From: Jacaranda mimosifolia
Lineage: Eukaryota; Streptophyta; Magnoliopsida; Lamiales; Bignoniaceae
Length of the DNA stretch: 64,000 bases
Assembly (NCBI GenBank): GCA_018894105.1
Contig: CM032128.1
Location: 16,287,001 to 16,351,000, forward strand
Direction of reading: 5' to 3'
The notes beneath the pieces were generated by a model that saw only the letters and a program-made list of their open reading frames with translations, did not search any database and was not told the DNA's origin. Made by a program: the position numbers and the translations under genes. Below, piece by piece: positions 62,297 to 64,000 of this stretch (positions are counted from its first letter, which is position 1; every line of letters starts with the position of its first letter).

Positions 62297-64000
62297 GTAC
62301 GCTTCATGATGAGTTTTTCCATTGTGCCAATATCATTTTAGGGATACGCCTTACATACGAAAGTGAAGCTACTGAATATAGTACCTTCAAATTCGGTGCC
62401 CAAAACACCATATGAGATATGGCATGGTAAAGCACCCTCTTACCAGTATCTTAAGGTTTGGGGATCTCCCACATATGTGAGATGGACAGTGGGAGATAAG
62501 TTGGATAGTAGATCCACCTTGTGCAAGTTTGTGGGATACCTTAGAGTGTCTATAGGTTACTACTTTTATGATCCCTCCGAACAAAAGGTGTTTATCTCGA
62601 GGAACGCCTACTTTTTGGAAAAGCAATTTCTATTAGATAGAAATGGAGTTGTTGTTGAACTTGATGAAGTTCAAGATGATCATGAAATCCCACAAGCAGT
62701 GGAAAAAAACGAGCAAGTAAAGATTTGTACACAACCTCTACGTAGGTTGGACTAAATCAAGAAACAACCCGAAATGTTCGGATTCCTTCATGAGATGGGC
62801 TAATCGAATGATGATCCGAAGACCTATGAGGAAGCTATGTTGGACATAGATTTCGGACGTTCGCTTGAAGCTATGAGATCTGAAATGGACTCCACATGCT
62901 CAAACAAAGTATGAACTTTGGTAGATCCACCAAAGGAAATAGTTCTCATTGGTCGCAAGTGGATCTATAAGCGAAAGCTTGGAGTAGATGGAGAAGTAGT
63001 GACTTTTAAGGTGCGACTAGTGGCGAAGGGTTATACTCAAAGACCCAGTATCAATTTCGAGGAAACCTTTTCACCAATCGCTATGCCTAAGTCCATTCGG
63101 TTTCTACTTGCTATAGCCGCATATTATGACTATGAGATATGGCAAATTGATGTGAAAATTGCTTTACTTAATGGTGATATTGAAAAAGAAATATATATGC
63201 AGCAACCACAAGGTTTTATATCCAAATGGAGTGAGCAAAAGGTTTGCAAACTCTAGAGATCCATTTATGGACTCAAACAAGCATCCCGAAGTTGGAACAT
63301 ACGCTTTGACAAAATGGTCAAATTGTTTGGCTTTGTCAAAAAAATGTATGAACCATGTGTGTACAAGAAGGCTAGTGGGAATTCAGTACAGTTTATTGTG
63401 CTTTATGTCGATGACATCCTTCTCATTGGGAATGAGGTAGGAATGTTAGAGTGTACTAAAGCATGGTTATCTACATAATTCTCCATGAAGGATTTGGGAG
63501 AAACATCCTACGTATTGGGAATACATATCTGTAGAGATAAGTCTGAGAGGATGTTGGGGCTATCCCAAATGTCGTACGTTGACAAGATACTAAAGAGGTT
63601 TAGTATGGAAGAATCCAAGAAGGGATTCCTTCCTATAGGACATGCCATTCATCTCTCAAAGTCTATGGCCCCCCAAACTGAGAAAGAGAAACGAAGGATA
63701 TCTCACATACCTTATGCCTCCGCTGTTGGTAGCATAATGTATGCAGTTCAATGTACAAGACCGGATGTGGCACACTCGCTAAGTGTTATGAGTAGGTTCC
63801 AATCCAATCCCGGTGAGAGTCAATGGATAGCCGTGAAAGCAATCCTTAAGTACTTGAGAAGGACTAAAGACTTGTTTTTAGTATACGACAGTGGAGAATT
63901 AAAACTAGAGGGGTTTTCGAATTCAAGTTTCCAATCCGATGTAGATGACCTCAAATCTACTTCTGGATTCATATTTTGCCTTAATGGCGGCACGGTGAGT
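62297..64000 (+). pseudogene. Integrase end, reverse transcriptase and start of RNase H
   Basis: After the nested LTR: RFMMSFSIVPISF, a stop, then LLNIVPSNSVPKTPYEIWHG and YLKVWGSPTYVRW (integrase C-terminal). Reverse transcriptase: GRKWIYKRKLG (62952), VRLVAKGYTQRPSINFEETF (about 63013), WQIDVKIALLNGDIEKEIYM, a stop at 63256, SIYGLKQASRSWN, YVDD at 63404-63415, a stop at 63476, then FSMKDLGETSYVLG and YASAVGSIMYAVQCTRPDVA. RNase H begins GFSNSSFQSDVDDLKSTSGF and runs past the window end. Confidence 0.92.

Larger units (their letters stand above)
54157..64000 (+). mobile_element. Copia retrotransposon with 2.2-kb LTRs, truncated by window end
   Basis: 5' LTR (54157-56351), primer-binding site, long leader, gag, protease, integrase and reverse transcriptase in copia order, running off the window inside RNase H. 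An inverted solo LTR of the same family interrupts integrase at 60070-62296. Stops and frameshifts in gag and pol make it non-autonomous. Long LTRs and the RT text (YASAVGSIMYAVQCTRPDVA) suggest an Angela/Tork-type lineage; this is an inference. Confidence 0.92.

Noticed and set aside
1..64000. CRISPR arrays, rRNA or tRNA genes, riboswitches, bacterial operons
   Set aside because: None seen by eye; the window has plant nuclear character. A tRNA scan was not possible, so a divergent tRNA cannot be excluded.

Overview
The window is AT-rich plant nuclear DNA from a flowering plant (species not identifiable here). The evidence is spliced exons with GT/AG junctions, Ty1/copia and Ty3/gypsy retrotransposons with plant-type primer-binding sites, hAT-like and Mutator-like elements, and long runs of intron-like DNA. 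There is no sign of bacterial operons, CRISPR arrays, rRNA or tRNA genes. Most of it is a graveyard of decayed genes and transposons. I found no convincing new biological system; the interest lies in its layered history.

Layout. 1-6.8 kb holds a decayed Ty3/gypsy pol end (3685-4344) in otherwise featureless DNA. 6.8-39.2 kb carries, on the minus strand, exons of one or more intron-rich genes I cannot name ('gene X'). Several exons are open, have splice signals, and some join in phase. One block of gene X exists in three direct copies: A (about 13.8-19.0 kb), B (about 23.1-24.0 kb) and C (about 29.5-38.7 kb). Copy A is the least decayed. Copy A carries a 944-bp hAT-like element and copy C a complete 5.3-kb copia element (30036-35373); in each case the other copy preserves the empty site. 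Between B and C, 26.3-28.9 kb on the minus strand is a kinesin-13 motor-domain pseudogene with its exons in order.

40.1-49.4 kb, minus strand, holds a callose synthase (glucan-synthase-like) pseudogene. Its exon coding the IRTLGMLRS / GAFNACLIP region lies in a 2.7-kb unit present about 2.7 times in tandem, each unit with a 300-bp pyrimidine-rich tract. 50.5-52.1 kb is a Mutator-like element with a perfect 9-bp target duplication. 53.2-54.1 kb looks like a minus-strand copia LTR.

54157 to the window end is a second copia element with 2.2-kb LTRs. Its pol is split by an inverted solo LTR of the same family (60070-62296, 5-bp duplication GTACG). A third LTR of this family is a solo LTR at 19140-21368. 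The coding regions of both copia elements carry stops and frameshifts, so neither looks autonomous. Gene identities rest on motif recognition by eye, without database searches.
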